Shown here one piece after another: positions 1 to 7,390 of a stretch of 38,521 nucleotides of DNA. This DNA is from an uncultured Flavobacteriales bacterium (GTDB lineage Bacteria; Bacteroidota; Bacteroidia; CAIKAF01): NCBI GenBank assembly GCA_903825395.1, contig CAIKAF010000008.1, positions 1 through 38,521 of the forward strand, written 5' to 3'. The notes beneath the pieces were generated by a model. It did no database searches, was not told where the DNA came from, and saw only the letters and a program-made list of their open reading frames with translations. How positions within the stretch are numbered: position 1 is the stretch's first letter; each line of letters opens with the position of its first letter. The translations under genes and the position numbers were made by a program.

Positions 1-113
1 AAGAGAAGATTCTCCGTGACCGAATCAATATCCCTGACGGGTTGCTCCTCAGCAGAGCCCGTTTCCGTTTCTTGATTGGCAAAATGAAATTAAACACAAA
101 TTTGTATATTTAA
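1..113. other. Window edge, possible end of a truncated gene
   Basis: The first 113 bases are open in more than one frame, so a gene cut by the window edge is possible. On the plus strand, frame 3 reads through from base 3 to a TAA at 111-113 (peptide ending KMKLNTNLYI), and frame 1 runs to a TGA at 73-75. The minus strand also has an open acidic frame, but it has no ATG start. I cannot tell which, if any, is real and I recognise no family. If the plus frame is genuine, its end would face the minus-strand gene at 285-755, with the structured repeat between them. Confidence 0.25.
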
Positions 114-129
114 AACCTGTCCTAAAAAT

Positions 130-265
130 GGGGTGGTTACAGTTGCCCGCAAGGGTGCCGGCGGGAGGTGGCGCGCAACGAGGAGGCGACGTGAGGAGCC
201 ACCGCAGTACGCTGCCACCCCGACGGCAACCGCGGACAACCTGAGAAAGCCCGTATCCCGCCCAC
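130..265 (-). repeat. Structured 3'-UTR repeat, copy A
   Basis: This is the first and most divergent of four related elements in the window. Read on the minus strand it begins with the family's GGGCGG..TACGGGCTTTC about 20 nt after the stop of the 285-755 gene. The stems are: 142-150 with 232-240 (GTTGTCCGC/GCGGGCAAC in gene sense, one G-U pair), 156-160 with 224-228 (TGCCG/CGGCA) and 167-172 with 214-219 (GGTGGC/GCCACC). The stem sequences differ from those of the other copies but still pair. The short open frames here (for example 49-267 minus) arise from its high GC and are not credible proteins. Confidence 0.85.
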
Positions 266-284
266 AAAAAAATAAATCGAAGAA

Positions 285-755
285 TTAATTTTTATTTCCA
301 ATGAAGTCGGCTAGCAATTTCATTTTATAAAACAGATTCGTGAAGTGCAAGGCGATGTTTGTGTTTTCGATGTTTTTTAGGCTGCCGTAATGCGTTTTCA
401 TGTCGCGCAGTTCGGTGATTTTTGATTCGATATTTTTGAACATCCAATCGGAGGATTTTCCGATATACCGCTTGTTGCGTTGATCAAAAACATGGTGTTT
501 TTCAATTCTTCCTTTTCTAACTTTTGAGAATGGATACTTGTCTTCTAATGCCTTTTCGAATGCCGTGGTTCGCAGCAAGTCCAACAGCGAATCGTAATTC
601 ATTTTTTTGGAAATCTGAGCGGTTTTGAAGGCCTTAATATTTCTCTTCAATTCCCTTATTAGTAAATCCTTGTGCGCTGAATTGTACTTGATGGATTTCT
701 TTAAATCCAATAAAATTTCAGCAATCGGTAAAGCGGCTAGCCAAGAAAAATCCAT
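285..755 (-). CDS. Hypothetical protein, 156 aa
   Basis: I do not recognise the family. The product is 156 residues, basic and mostly helical in appearance, with no signal peptide beyond a short hydrophobic start (MDFSWLAALPIAEILL) and no cysteine. Lys/Arg/Asp-rich segments alternate with leucine-rich ones, which suggests a soluble cytoplasmic helical bundle. No longer frame opposes it, so it is unlikely to be a shadow. The ATG at 755 is chosen because a perfect 14-bp palindrome (769-782) lies just upstream, as expected for a regulated 5' region. The gene stands alone: the EamA gene upstream is 256 nt away on the same strand, and structured repeat copy A follows the stop. Function unknown. 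Confidence 0.6.
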   Translation of the reverse strand: MDFSWLAALPIAEILLDLKKSIKYNSAHKDLLIRELKRNIKAFKTAQISKKMNYDSLLDLLRTTAFEKALEDKYPFSKVRKGRIEKHHVFDQRNKRYIGKSSDWMFKNIESKITELRDMKTHYGSLKNIENTNIALHFTNLFYKMKLLADFIGNKN

Positions 756-768
756 GCGATAAGGGTTA

Positions 769-782
769 AAGTGTTAACACTT
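769..782. promoter_or_regulatory. 14-bp perfect palindrome, operator-like
   Basis: AAGTGTTAACACTT is perfectly palindromic and ends 14 bp upstream of the ATG of the minus-strand gene at 285-755. The position and symmetry suit a dimeric repressor site, but no regulator gene is adjacent, so the function is inferred from position only. Confidence 0.4.
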
Positions 783-823
783 GAAGAGTGATTAATGATT
801 GATTTTTTCCAAACGCGAAAAAC

Positions 824-844
824 CTTAGAATTAAAAATTCTAAG
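824..844 (-). terminator. Putative hairpin terminator (minus strand)
   Basis: CTTAGAATT and AATTCTAAG form a perfect 9-bp stem with a 3-nt loop. On the minus strand the stem is followed by GGTTTTT. It lies about 170 nt beyond the end of the EamA gene and upstream of the 285-755 gene, so it could end the transporter transcript. The stem is AT-rich and weak. Confidence 0.35.
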
Positions 845-1010
845 CAGAAATGAAGTGGAAACGGAAATCGGCAGCGCGTTTGTCGATTACAACAGCATCA
901 ATTCACAGAACATCAATCAGAAAAAGCCCAACGTGCGGCGACCATCCCAAGTCCCTTTGTTTCCGAAGCAAAAATAGAAAAAAAATAAAAAGATATATCC
1001 TTAGTAAAGG

Positions 1011-1898
1011 TTATGTTCTTTTTTTTCTATTTACAAGGTAAACTCCAAAGAAAATAATGCCCATACCAATGAATACAGATGGGTTTAAATCTTCATTCAA
1101 TACCCAGCCCCAAATCAAAGCAAACACGGGAATCAGATAGGTTACTGAAGCCGCGAATAAGACAGTGGTTTGTTTAATTAAATAATTGAATACCAAAACA
1201 GCAATCCCAGTTCCTATAACACCAAGCAATGCGATATACAGCAGGGAGGCCTGCCTAGCGCTATCGGATTGCAACGCGGTCAGGCTGCCATCTAGAGCTA
1301 GAGAAATAAGTGCCGGAAGGCCTACCACGAACAGCGCACCGCCTGAAATAACAACGGCAGGTTGTTGGTTTAGCTTGGATTTAATAATGTTGGTTGAAAA
1401 TCCGTAGCATATACTACCCAGCAAAGGCATTAAAGCAAAATACAGGGTCGAAATATCGGCATGGATTTTCTTTTGCGAAGCAATTAGGAATATGGTTCCG
1501 GCCAGTCCAATTCCAATTCCTAGGGCCCCTTTCCAGCTCACCCGGAGTTTGAAAAAGGCCAAGCCCACCAACAAGGTAAATAGAGGGGCGGTTGAATTAA
1601 TTATAGCCGCTAAAGAGGAATCAATTCGGGTAATTCCAGCAGCAAAAAGCACTGCCGGTATTCCGCTTCCAATGAAACCGGCTGCAAGAAGCCAAAGCCA
1701 AGCTGTATTGTTGATTCCTGACCAATGCCGCAGTAAAAAGGGAAGCAATATGGCCGCTCCAAAAACCATTCGCCAGCGTGCCACTTCAAAGGGGCTAAAT
1801 GCATCTAAGCCTTTTTTCATTAGAATAAATGAACTTCCCCATGTCATTCCCAACACCAGCAAAACAAAAAACTGAAACGGCCTGTTTTTAAAATCCAT
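1011..1898 (-). CDS. EamA/DMT-family membrane transporter
   Basis: Inner-membrane permease of the drug/metabolite transporter superfamily, about 295 residues with roughly ten hydrophobic segments arranged as two EamA halves. The N-terminal half has the typical GMTWGSSFILMKKGL start and a conserved proline/arginine region (FEVARWRMVFGAAILLPF). The second half opens at PLLGSICYGFSTNIIKSKL and ends with IPVFALIWGWVLNEDLNPSVFIGMGIIF, the usual EamA signature. The frame extends to a GTG at 1925, but that codon overlaps a TAnnTTTG promoter box at 1915-1922. I therefore start at the ATG at 1898, which leaves a leader of about 13 nt. The substrate cannot be read from sequence; members export amino acids, metabolites or drugs. 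Transcribed alone. Confidence 0.9.
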   Translation of the reverse strand: MDFKNRPFQFFVLLVLGMTWGSSFILMKKGLDAFSPFEVARWRMVFGAAILLPFLLRHWSGINNTAWLWLLAAGFIGSGIPAVLFAAGITRIDSSLAAIINSTAPLFTLLVGLAFFKLRVSWKGALGIGIGLAGTIFLIASQKKIHADISTLYFALMPLLGSICYGFSTNIIKSKLNQQPAVVISGGALFVVGLPALISLALDGSLTALQSDSARQASLLYIALLGVIGTGIAVLVFNYLIKQTTVLFAASVTYLIPVFALIWGWVLNEDLNPSVFIGMGIIFFGVYLVNRKKRT

Positions 1899-1914
1899 AG
1901 TGTTGTTTAGGGGG

Positions 1915-1922
1915 CAAATGTA
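1915..1922 (-). promoter_or_regulatory. Bacteroidota -7 promoter box of the EamA gene
   Basis: TACATTTG on the minus strand fits the TAnnTTTG consensus exactly. It sits 16 bp before the ATG at 1898, giving a predicted transcription start near 1911. It decides between the GTG (1925) and ATG (1898) starts. Confidence 0.65.
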
Positions 1923-2015
1923 CACCAGAGGTTTGAGGCAATCGAGCCCATAAAAAAATAAAGTTGACTTTTTCTGTCCGAATTTGATGTAGGACTCTTA
2001 CTATGTGTGTATTGG

Positions 2016-2756
2016 CTATTTTTGCATGGGGCTTGATTTCCAAGACTTTCCTATTTCATCGTAAATAATTTGCCGCCAAATCTGGTATCCTTGAGCATTC
2101 ATGTGAAGGCCATCATTCAGAAAAAGAGTAGGGTTGGGTTCACCATCGGTGCTCAGCATAGCTGTTTGGATGTTGATGTAATGCCAGCGGTGGTCTGGAA
2201 AGGAATCAATCCGGGCTTTTATTCTTTGGTTGATGCAGTTTTGTTTTTCCAAGTACTGTCGGCTGAGTAAACTGGGTTTAACCGAAATAAACCAAATGGG
2301 TATTTTAGGAAGGTGTAGGTTAAGGCTATCGGCCAGCCGCTCAAATTGATGTACAATAGCGTCGATGGTAGAATAGAATAGGGATATATCGTTTTCTCCG
2401 CAATAGATAACCAGGCCATTTGGGTTGTGATTGTAGACCAATTCAGGTAGGTAGGTAATTAACTCAGGTAAGGTCGAGCCTCCAAACCCAGTATTGCAAA
2501 CCGGAAAATCCGGGAAATCCGATGCCAATGTTTTCCAAATTCGAATGCTCGAACTGCCCGTAAAAACGATGCTGTTGGTTGGGCATACTTGCTCTTTTAT
2601 CGCAAGAATTTGTTGGTTAAATCGGGAGCTGACAGCATGAACCGAGTCAACATACGAACCTGAAATGCTATCTGTCCAAAGGCATTGAGACTTAATGGAT
2701 GGAGCAAAAAGAAATAGGGCAATCCAGAGTTGAAAAACCAGGTTGATTTTTACCAT
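2016..2756 (-). CDS. Secreted SGNH/GDSL-type esterase
   Basis: Secreted hydrolase of the SGNH superfamily, 246 residues with an N-terminal signal peptide (residues 1-23, ending FAPSIKSQ). All four blocks are visible. Block I is FTGSSSIRIW with the likely nucleophile Ser69, block II is NTGFGGST with Gly93, block III is YCGENDI with Asn122, and block V is DGLHMNAQGY with Asp215 and His218. Relatives cleave acyl or acetyl esters from lipids or polysaccharides; the substrate here is unknown. The ATG overlaps the stop of the upstream protease gene (ATGGTAA, 2750-2756), so the two are translationally coupled. It has no T9SS sorting domain, unlike its partner, and probably stays in the periplasm. 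Confidence 0.9.
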   Translation of the reverse strand: MVKINLVFQLWIALFLFAPSIKSQCLWTDSISGSYVDSVHAVSSRFNQQILAIKEQVCPTNSIVFTGSSSIRIWKTLASDFPDFPVCNTGFGGSTLPELITYLPELVYNHNPNGLVIYCGENDISLFYSTIDAIVHQFERLADSLNLHLPKIPIWFISVKPSLLSRQYLEKQNCINQRIKARIDSFPDHRWHYINIQTAMLSTDGEPNPTLFLNDGLHMNAQGYQIWRQIIYDEIGKSWKSSPMQK

Positions 2757-5700
2757 TTAATTAACCGTCGATTCCCCACTTGTTTCCCATTCTTGCCAAT
2801 GGCCTGTAAGAAGTACACTCCAGATTTAAGCGTATGAATTTCGGTGAATTTTTGTGGGCTTTTTTCAGAGGCTTCGATGGAATGTATTAAGCGTCCGGTC
2901 AAATCCATAATTTGCCAATGACCAACCTGTAAGCCAGGATGCCAGCTGACCGTTAAAACGGAAGAGAATGGGTTGGGATAGGCTTCAAATTCAAAGGTCA
3001 AATCTTGAGTTAGGCCCATGTCGTTTAGCGTAATGATTTGAGATGTGGTATCGGCACACCCTTGATGAAATGCGATTAAGGTGACCGTATAGGTTCCTGC
3101 TTGAGTATAGCTGTGCGAAGGGTTTTGTTGTGTTGAGCCATTTCCATCGCCAAAATCCCACAAATAGGAAGAGGCACCTTGAGAGGTAGAGTTAAAGTTT
3201 AGGGTGTAGCCCTGTGTACTTTGTGTAAAACTGGCAACCACCGAATCTAGGCTAACCACAATAGGAATTCTTGGAGAAATGCAGGGTTTTGCCTGGATTT
3301 CCCAATCGTAGCAATAATAGTAGAAATTATTGCCGGCTGATGACCCGGTAATACTGAGTAAACCAGCTGAGGTGTAGGGATAAGAAACATTGGCGTTGTT
3401 CCGGTATAGGGCCATATCGCTGCCTCCAAGTCGATAGCCTGTTCCCGGTTGTAAATTGAAATTAAGGGCAATGCGGGATTGGCCAGCCGGAATATTGATG
3501 AATCTGGAGTCAAGCAAATTGCCTGCAGCATCCCAAAGCATGATGGTTCTGTTCCCTCCTCCGTTGGCATTTACCCAAACCGAATTTAAGCTAAGGGGTT
3601 GAAGCACATTGAAGATTAGATATTGAACCGTGGAGTTGTTGTGATAGCCTCCATTTGCCCCGCTATTAACAGAACCAACATTGAGAACCGGTTGATTTTC
3701 GACATGTTCAACCCAAAACGTATCTGTGCTTGTAATGTAAACAGGTAAACTATCGCCAACCAAAATTGGGGTAGAAGCGGAAGGAGCAAGGTACCACCGA
3801 ATTTCATCGGCAGCGGTGGCGGTGAGTAGAGCAGAATCGGGGACACAGGTGCTCACATTTCCGCCGGAAAGGGGCGCATCCGGGCGGTCGATGCTGATGT
3901 AATTTGTTTTAATAATGGAGTCAGAACCTATAAAATTTGTGGCCACCAATTTAACCGAGTATATTCCATCGGTTTGGTAATCGTGCGTTGGATTTTGAAG
4001 GGTAGACGTTCCTCCATCCCCAAAATCCCAGGCCCAGGTAACGGCTCCATTGCTGGTTTGATCGTAAAAATGAATCAATCCATCGCAGGAAGTCAAAGAG
4101 GTGGCTAAGAAATCAGCACTGGGAGGAGTTGTGGGCATGGTACAGGACCAATTGCAAACAAAACCGGCTTCGGTGACATAGACATCGGAGGTCATTTTCA
4201 AAGTAATGGCTCCGGTTGAACTGGTAATGGTTCCCCCATTCGGAAGCGTGGCGCCCGAATATTGACCAATTAAGGGAGCATTCACACTGCTTCCATCATA
4301 AATGTAGAGGTAATCATAATTGGCTTCCAAATTAAAGGAGGTAAAGGCAAGGGTTACTGTTGAAGCTCCTGTGGGAGCGATGGTAATTTCAGAGGTCAGG
4401 TTGTCGGGATAATTGTTGGCTGGACCGCCTGGATCAAAAAGTGTTCCTGCACATGAAAACTGCGTTTGATTTAGTCCATTTGGATTCATGGTGATGGAGC
4501 AGGGTAGTGTTGTATCAAGAACAACAAAGGCAGTTTGAATTACCGTATCCATCCCACAGGCTCCACCGTTGGCAATCAAGCTAACATTGAACGTTCCTAG
4601 CGATTGGTAGGTGTGGGTAGGATTAACGGCGGTTGAGGTATTTCCATCTCCGAAATTCCAAATAAAAGAGCCGGCATTGGTACTTGTATTATTGAAATTG
4701 ACCATCGCCGGAGCTTGGCAAAAGGAGGTCGTTGGAGCCGTAAATCCGGCAATTACAGAGCTATTAAATACGGGCCCTACACCAACCGCATGCCAGGCAT
4801 TTGTAGTTGCAATCACCTCAGGCGTACATGGGCCGAACAGGTCAATGGCAGATTGGATGGCATAAAATCGTGCATCTTGGTGGTCGCTGTTTGGGCCAAG
4901 ATAGACCGTCAAATTTCTGAACGCAATTTTTGCAGCGTTGACTACGCCCAATCCATTTACGGAGAAGGCATTCCCAAGGTCATTTGTGCCAGTACCACCT
5001 ACAGTTAGCAAATAAAACCAATAGTTTTGGACTCCGGAATTGGTGTGAACACCGCCGTTGTCCTGAGTGCCGTTGTAATAAAACGTTCCGCCATAGGTGT
5101 CGGGGTCATTGTACGCATTTGGGTTGCTCATGGAACGGATTCCATTTCCATTGGGTGTAGCGTCTTCACCAATGGTCCATTCCAACACATTATTGGCATA
5201 GGCGGTAACAGCCATTCCAAAAATATCGCTGAACGATTCATTTAGAGCTCCAGATTCATTTTGGTAAATTAGGCCTGCGGTATTTGTTGTGAGGCCATGA
5301 GATACCTCATGAGCGCAGATGTCCAATGCAGTTAGGGGGGTGAATACACTGCCATCTCCGTCTCCATAGGTCATTCGTTGACCATCCCAAAAAGCATTGT
5401 TGTAGTTATTGCTGTAATGGATATAAGAGCGAAGCAAAAATCCATTTCCATCAATGCTGTTTCGGTTATGAATCAGCATGAAATAATCGTAAGTCATTTC
5501 AGCTCCCCAATGCGCATCTCCGGCATATTGATCTAGGCTGGCATTTACGTTATTCCAAAGGTTGTCTGAATCTGTAAAATCAACGGCCGAGCCATAATTG
5601 GTTCCGTTGTTTAAATCAAACGTTTGTATTCCGTTGCCACGGCCCGATTCCCTTAGGCGATAAGTTCCGTTGTTGTAATCTGAAACAATAGGTCGTGTAC

Positions 5701-6448
5701 CGGAATATACCGTTACAGCTGTGCCATTGGAATCTGCGGTATGGATTTTATTCATTTTCCATAGAACTTGGCCTGTTTGGGCATCAACGAAAACATCGTG
5801 TCGGCTCAGAGGTTGCACCGCATACACATCCAACTTGTAAGCAAGTTTAAATTCAGAGCTATTGAAATTTGGACTTGCTGGAACATAAACCAATTCAGGT
5901 TGTGGATAGTATGTAGCCCCTTGCTGATTTAATTCCCATTTTAGCCTTGATTCTTCTTCTGGAACTTCCCATTTGTACGAATTAGCTTGAATGGATTGGG
6001 TAGCTGCTTGAATGGCTTGGAAGGACGAAATGCTTGGGGTTGAGGCTTCAGAAAATTCGGAATACCATTGGCCATTTCCAGAAAAGATAAATCCGTTTTT
6101 GACATGCAATCGATAGAAGGCAAATTCAACGGGTACATTATTAATTCGTTGCTGGTACGTGATATGTTCAACTCCCAATTCGTCTTTTTCGTGTTTAATT
6201 TCGTGCCAAGAGGCATTTTCGCTGATGATGAGCAATTTATTAAGCAATTTACCTGCTTCAGAGAATGGGCGTTCATGGCCGGACCGAAATTTAAAGAAAT
6301 CAGGAATAGGGCTTTGGCTTTTAAATCGAAGCAGTTCAGCACCGGTTAGGTATTCTTCGGCTTTAGAACCTTCAAGAATGGTTTGGGCTTGAGGGCTTAA
6401 CCAAACAAAGGAAAAGAGGATTAAAAGCAAATTGCGAATGAGAGACAT
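2750..6448 (-). CDS. T9SS-exported thermolysin-like (M4) metalloprotease with PKD domains
   Basis: Large secreted zinc endopeptidase, 1232 residues. Order of parts: signal peptide (1-22); FTP/PepSY-like propeptide (about 50-240); M4 catalytic domain (about 245-560) with zinc ligands His380 and His384 in HEVSH, Glu404 in NESFSD and the active-site His468 in GGVHTNSG; a PKD domain (about 565-645); a CUB-like domain (about 650-770); a second PKD; an Ig-like segment; a beta-sandwich segment; and a third PKD (WDFGDGNGST). The last 75 residues (AYPNPFSS... to GVYFLQAIGKNGKQVGNRRLIKW) match the type A T9SS sorting domain, so it should cross the outer membrane and be anchored or released. The spacing of catalytic residues matches thermolysin. 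It precedes and overlaps the SGNH esterase gene; a TACTTTTA box lies about 35-40 nt upstream of the ATG. Confidence 0.95.
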   Translation of the reverse strand: MSLIRNLLLILFSFVWLSPQAQTILEGSKAEEYLTGAELLRFKSQSPIPDFFKFRSGHERPFSEAGKLLNKLLIISENASWHEIKHEKDELGVEHITYQQRINNVPVEFAFYRLHVKNGFIFSGNGQWYSEFSEASTPSISSFQAIQAATQSIQANSYKWEVPEEESRLKWELNQQGATYYPQPELVYVPASPNFNSSEFKLAYKLDVYAVQPLSRHDVFVDAQTGQVLWKMNKIHTADSNGTAVTVYSGTRPIVSDYNNGTYRLRESGRGNGIQTFDLNNGTNYGSAVDFTDSDNLWNNVNASLDQYAGDAHWGAEMTYDYFMLIHNRNSIDGNGFLLRSYIHYSNNYNNAFWDGQRMTYGDGDGSVFTPLTALDICAHEVSHGLTTNTAGLIYQNESGALNESFSDIFGMAVTAYANNVLEWTIGEDATPNGNGIRSMSNPNAYNDPDTYGGTFYYNGTQDNGGVHTNSGVQNYWFYLLTVGGTGTNDLGNAFSVNGLGVVNAAKIAFRNLTVYLGPNSDHQDARFYAIQSAIDLFGPCTPEVIATTNAWHAVGVGPVFNSSVIAGFTAPTTSFCQAPAMVNFNNTSTNAGSFIWNFGDGNTSTAVNPTHTYQSLGTFNVSLIANGGACGMDTVIQTAFVVLDTTLPCSITMNPNGLNQTQFSCAGTLFDPGGPANNYPDNLTSEITIAPTGASTVTLAFTSFNLEANYDYLYIYDGSSVNAPLIGQYSGATLPNGGTITSSTGAITLKMTSDVYVTEAGFVCNWSCTMPTTPPSADFLATSLTSCDGLIHFYDQTSNGAVTWAWDFGDGGTSTLQNPTHDYQTDGIYSVKLVATNFIGSDSIIKTNYISIDRPDAPLSGGNVSTCVPDSALLTATAADEIRWYLAPSASTPILVGDSLPVYITSTDTFWVEHVENQPVLNVGSVNSGANGGYHNNSTVQYLIFNVLQPLSLNSVWVNANGGGNRTIMLWDAAGNLLDSRFINIPAGQSRIALNFNLQPGTGYRLGGSDMALYRNNANVSYPYTSAGLLSITGSSAGNNFYYYCYDWEIQAKPCISPRIPIVVSLDSVVASFTQSTQGYTLNFNSTSQGASSYLWDFGDGNGSTQQNPSHSYTQAGTYTVTLIAFHQGCADTTSQIITLNDMGLTQDLTFEFEAYPNPFSSVLTVSWHPGLQVGHWQIMDLTGRLIHSIEASEKSPQKFTEIHTLKSGVYFLQAIGKNGKQVGNRRLIKW

Positions 6449-6574
6449 ACCTTAAAGTATTGAGTTTATTGCACCTATTAAGGCTTTAAAAGTACAAAAA
6501 GGATTCTGAAAAACAGAGTTGAACAGATAAAAACTCGGGGCGTATGGGGTCGGGTTGCCCTGAAAAAATCAACT

Positions 6575-7249
6575 CTATTCTTCTGTGACGTAACCGTCTT
6601 TAACGGAGAGCGTTCGGGCAGGGAAGGAGGACAGGAAATTCAGTTCGTGTGTAGCCATCAAAATGGAAGTTCCTGCCTCGCTAATGCTACGAAGTAATTT
6701 TAGAATTTCGATGGAGGTTTCTGGGTCGAGGTTTCCTGTGGGTTCATCGGCCAAAATCAATGCAGGTTCATTAAGTAGAGCTCTAGCAATGACCACGCGC
6801 TGCTGTTCCCCACCCGAAAGCTCCCAAGGAAACTTAAATCCTTTGGTTTTAAGGCCAACCCAATCAAGAACTTCAGCAATTCTGTAATCCATTTTAGATT
6901 TCCCTTTCCATCCTGTAGCTTGAAGTACAAACCTGAGGTTTTCATCGATGCTGCGATCGGAAAGCAACTGAAAATCTTGAAAAACGATGCCAATTTTTCG
7001 ACGAAGCAATGGCAACTCCTTGGATTTTAAATTGTGCAGGTGAAAGCCCACAACAGAGGCCTGCCCGTCAGCGATGGCCACATCTCCATACAGCATTTTC
7101 AGTAAACTGGATTTTCCGCTTCCTGTTTTTCCAATGATATACACAAATTCTGCCGGAAGAATGGAAAAGCTTACATCCCTGAGCACCAGCATATTGCCTT
7201 GGTGGATGCTTACCTTAGATGCCTGAACAATAGGGGTGTTACTTACCAT
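6575..7249 (-). CDS. ftsE: FtsE-like ABC transporter ATP-binding protein
   Basis: ABC ATPase of the FtsE/LolD/MacB type, 224 residues, a lone nucleotide-binding domain. It shows Walker A GKTGSGKS (40-47), Q-loop Gln91, signature LSGGEQ (144-149), Walker B LILADEP (164-170), a D-loop NLD and H-loop His201. FtsE works with the membrane protein FtsX to activate septal peptidoglycan hydrolases. No ftsX is next to it, which I believe is common in this phylum. The ATG at 7249 is preceded by an exact TAnnTTTG box only 5 bp away, implying a leaderless or nearly leaderless mRNA. It is divergent from the TPR/beta-barrel genes. It could instead be an orphan LolD-type ATPase; the symbol is moderately sure. 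Confidence 0.85.
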   Translation of the reverse strand: MVSNTPIVQASKVSIHQGNMLVLRDVSFSILPAEFVYIIGKTGSGKSSLLKMLYGDVAIADGQASVVGFHLHNLKSKELPLLRRKIGIVFQDFQLLSDRSIDENLRFVLQATGWKGKSKMDYRIAEVLDWVGLKTKGFKFPWELSGGEQQRVVIARALLNEPALILADEPTGNLDPETSIEILKLLRSISEAGTSILMATHELNFLSSFPARTLSVKDGYVTEE

Positions 7250-7253
7250 ATTT

Positions 7254-7261
7254 CAAAGATA
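7254..7261 (-). promoter_or_regulatory. TAnnTTTG promoter box of the ftsE-like gene
   Basis: TATCTTTG on the minus strand, with TTTG 16 bp upstream as a possible -33 element. Its spacing puts the transcription start at or within one or two bases of the ATG at 7249. Confidence 0.55.
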
Positions 7262-7364
7262 TGTTACCAATCCTTCTCAAAAAACAAGGTCTAGAATCAT
7301 TTTATTAAAAGATGTACGTTAATAAAAGAAACAAAGGTTCAGATAACCAAGGGTTGAGGTTCTT

Positions 7365-7372
7365 TAGATTTG
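7365..7372 (+). promoter_or_regulatory. TAnnTTTG promoter box of the TPR gene
   Basis: TAGATTTG is an exact match to the Bacteroidota -7 box. It contains the TTG codon (7370) from which the frame could start, which argues that translation begins instead at the ATG at 7391. Confidence 0.55.
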
Positions 7373-7390
7373 TCAAAGAAAATTGGTAAC

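Noticed and set aside
795-1041. Two overlapping small plus-strand frames
   Set aside because: No homology I recognise, no promoter box upstream, AT-rich low-complexity ends, and they overlap the transporter terminator-like hairpin.
6515-6576. 8-bp inverted repeat AGAGTTGA/TCAACTCT
   Set aside because: The arms are 46 nt apart, overlap the ftsE-like stop, and are too short to stand out from chance.
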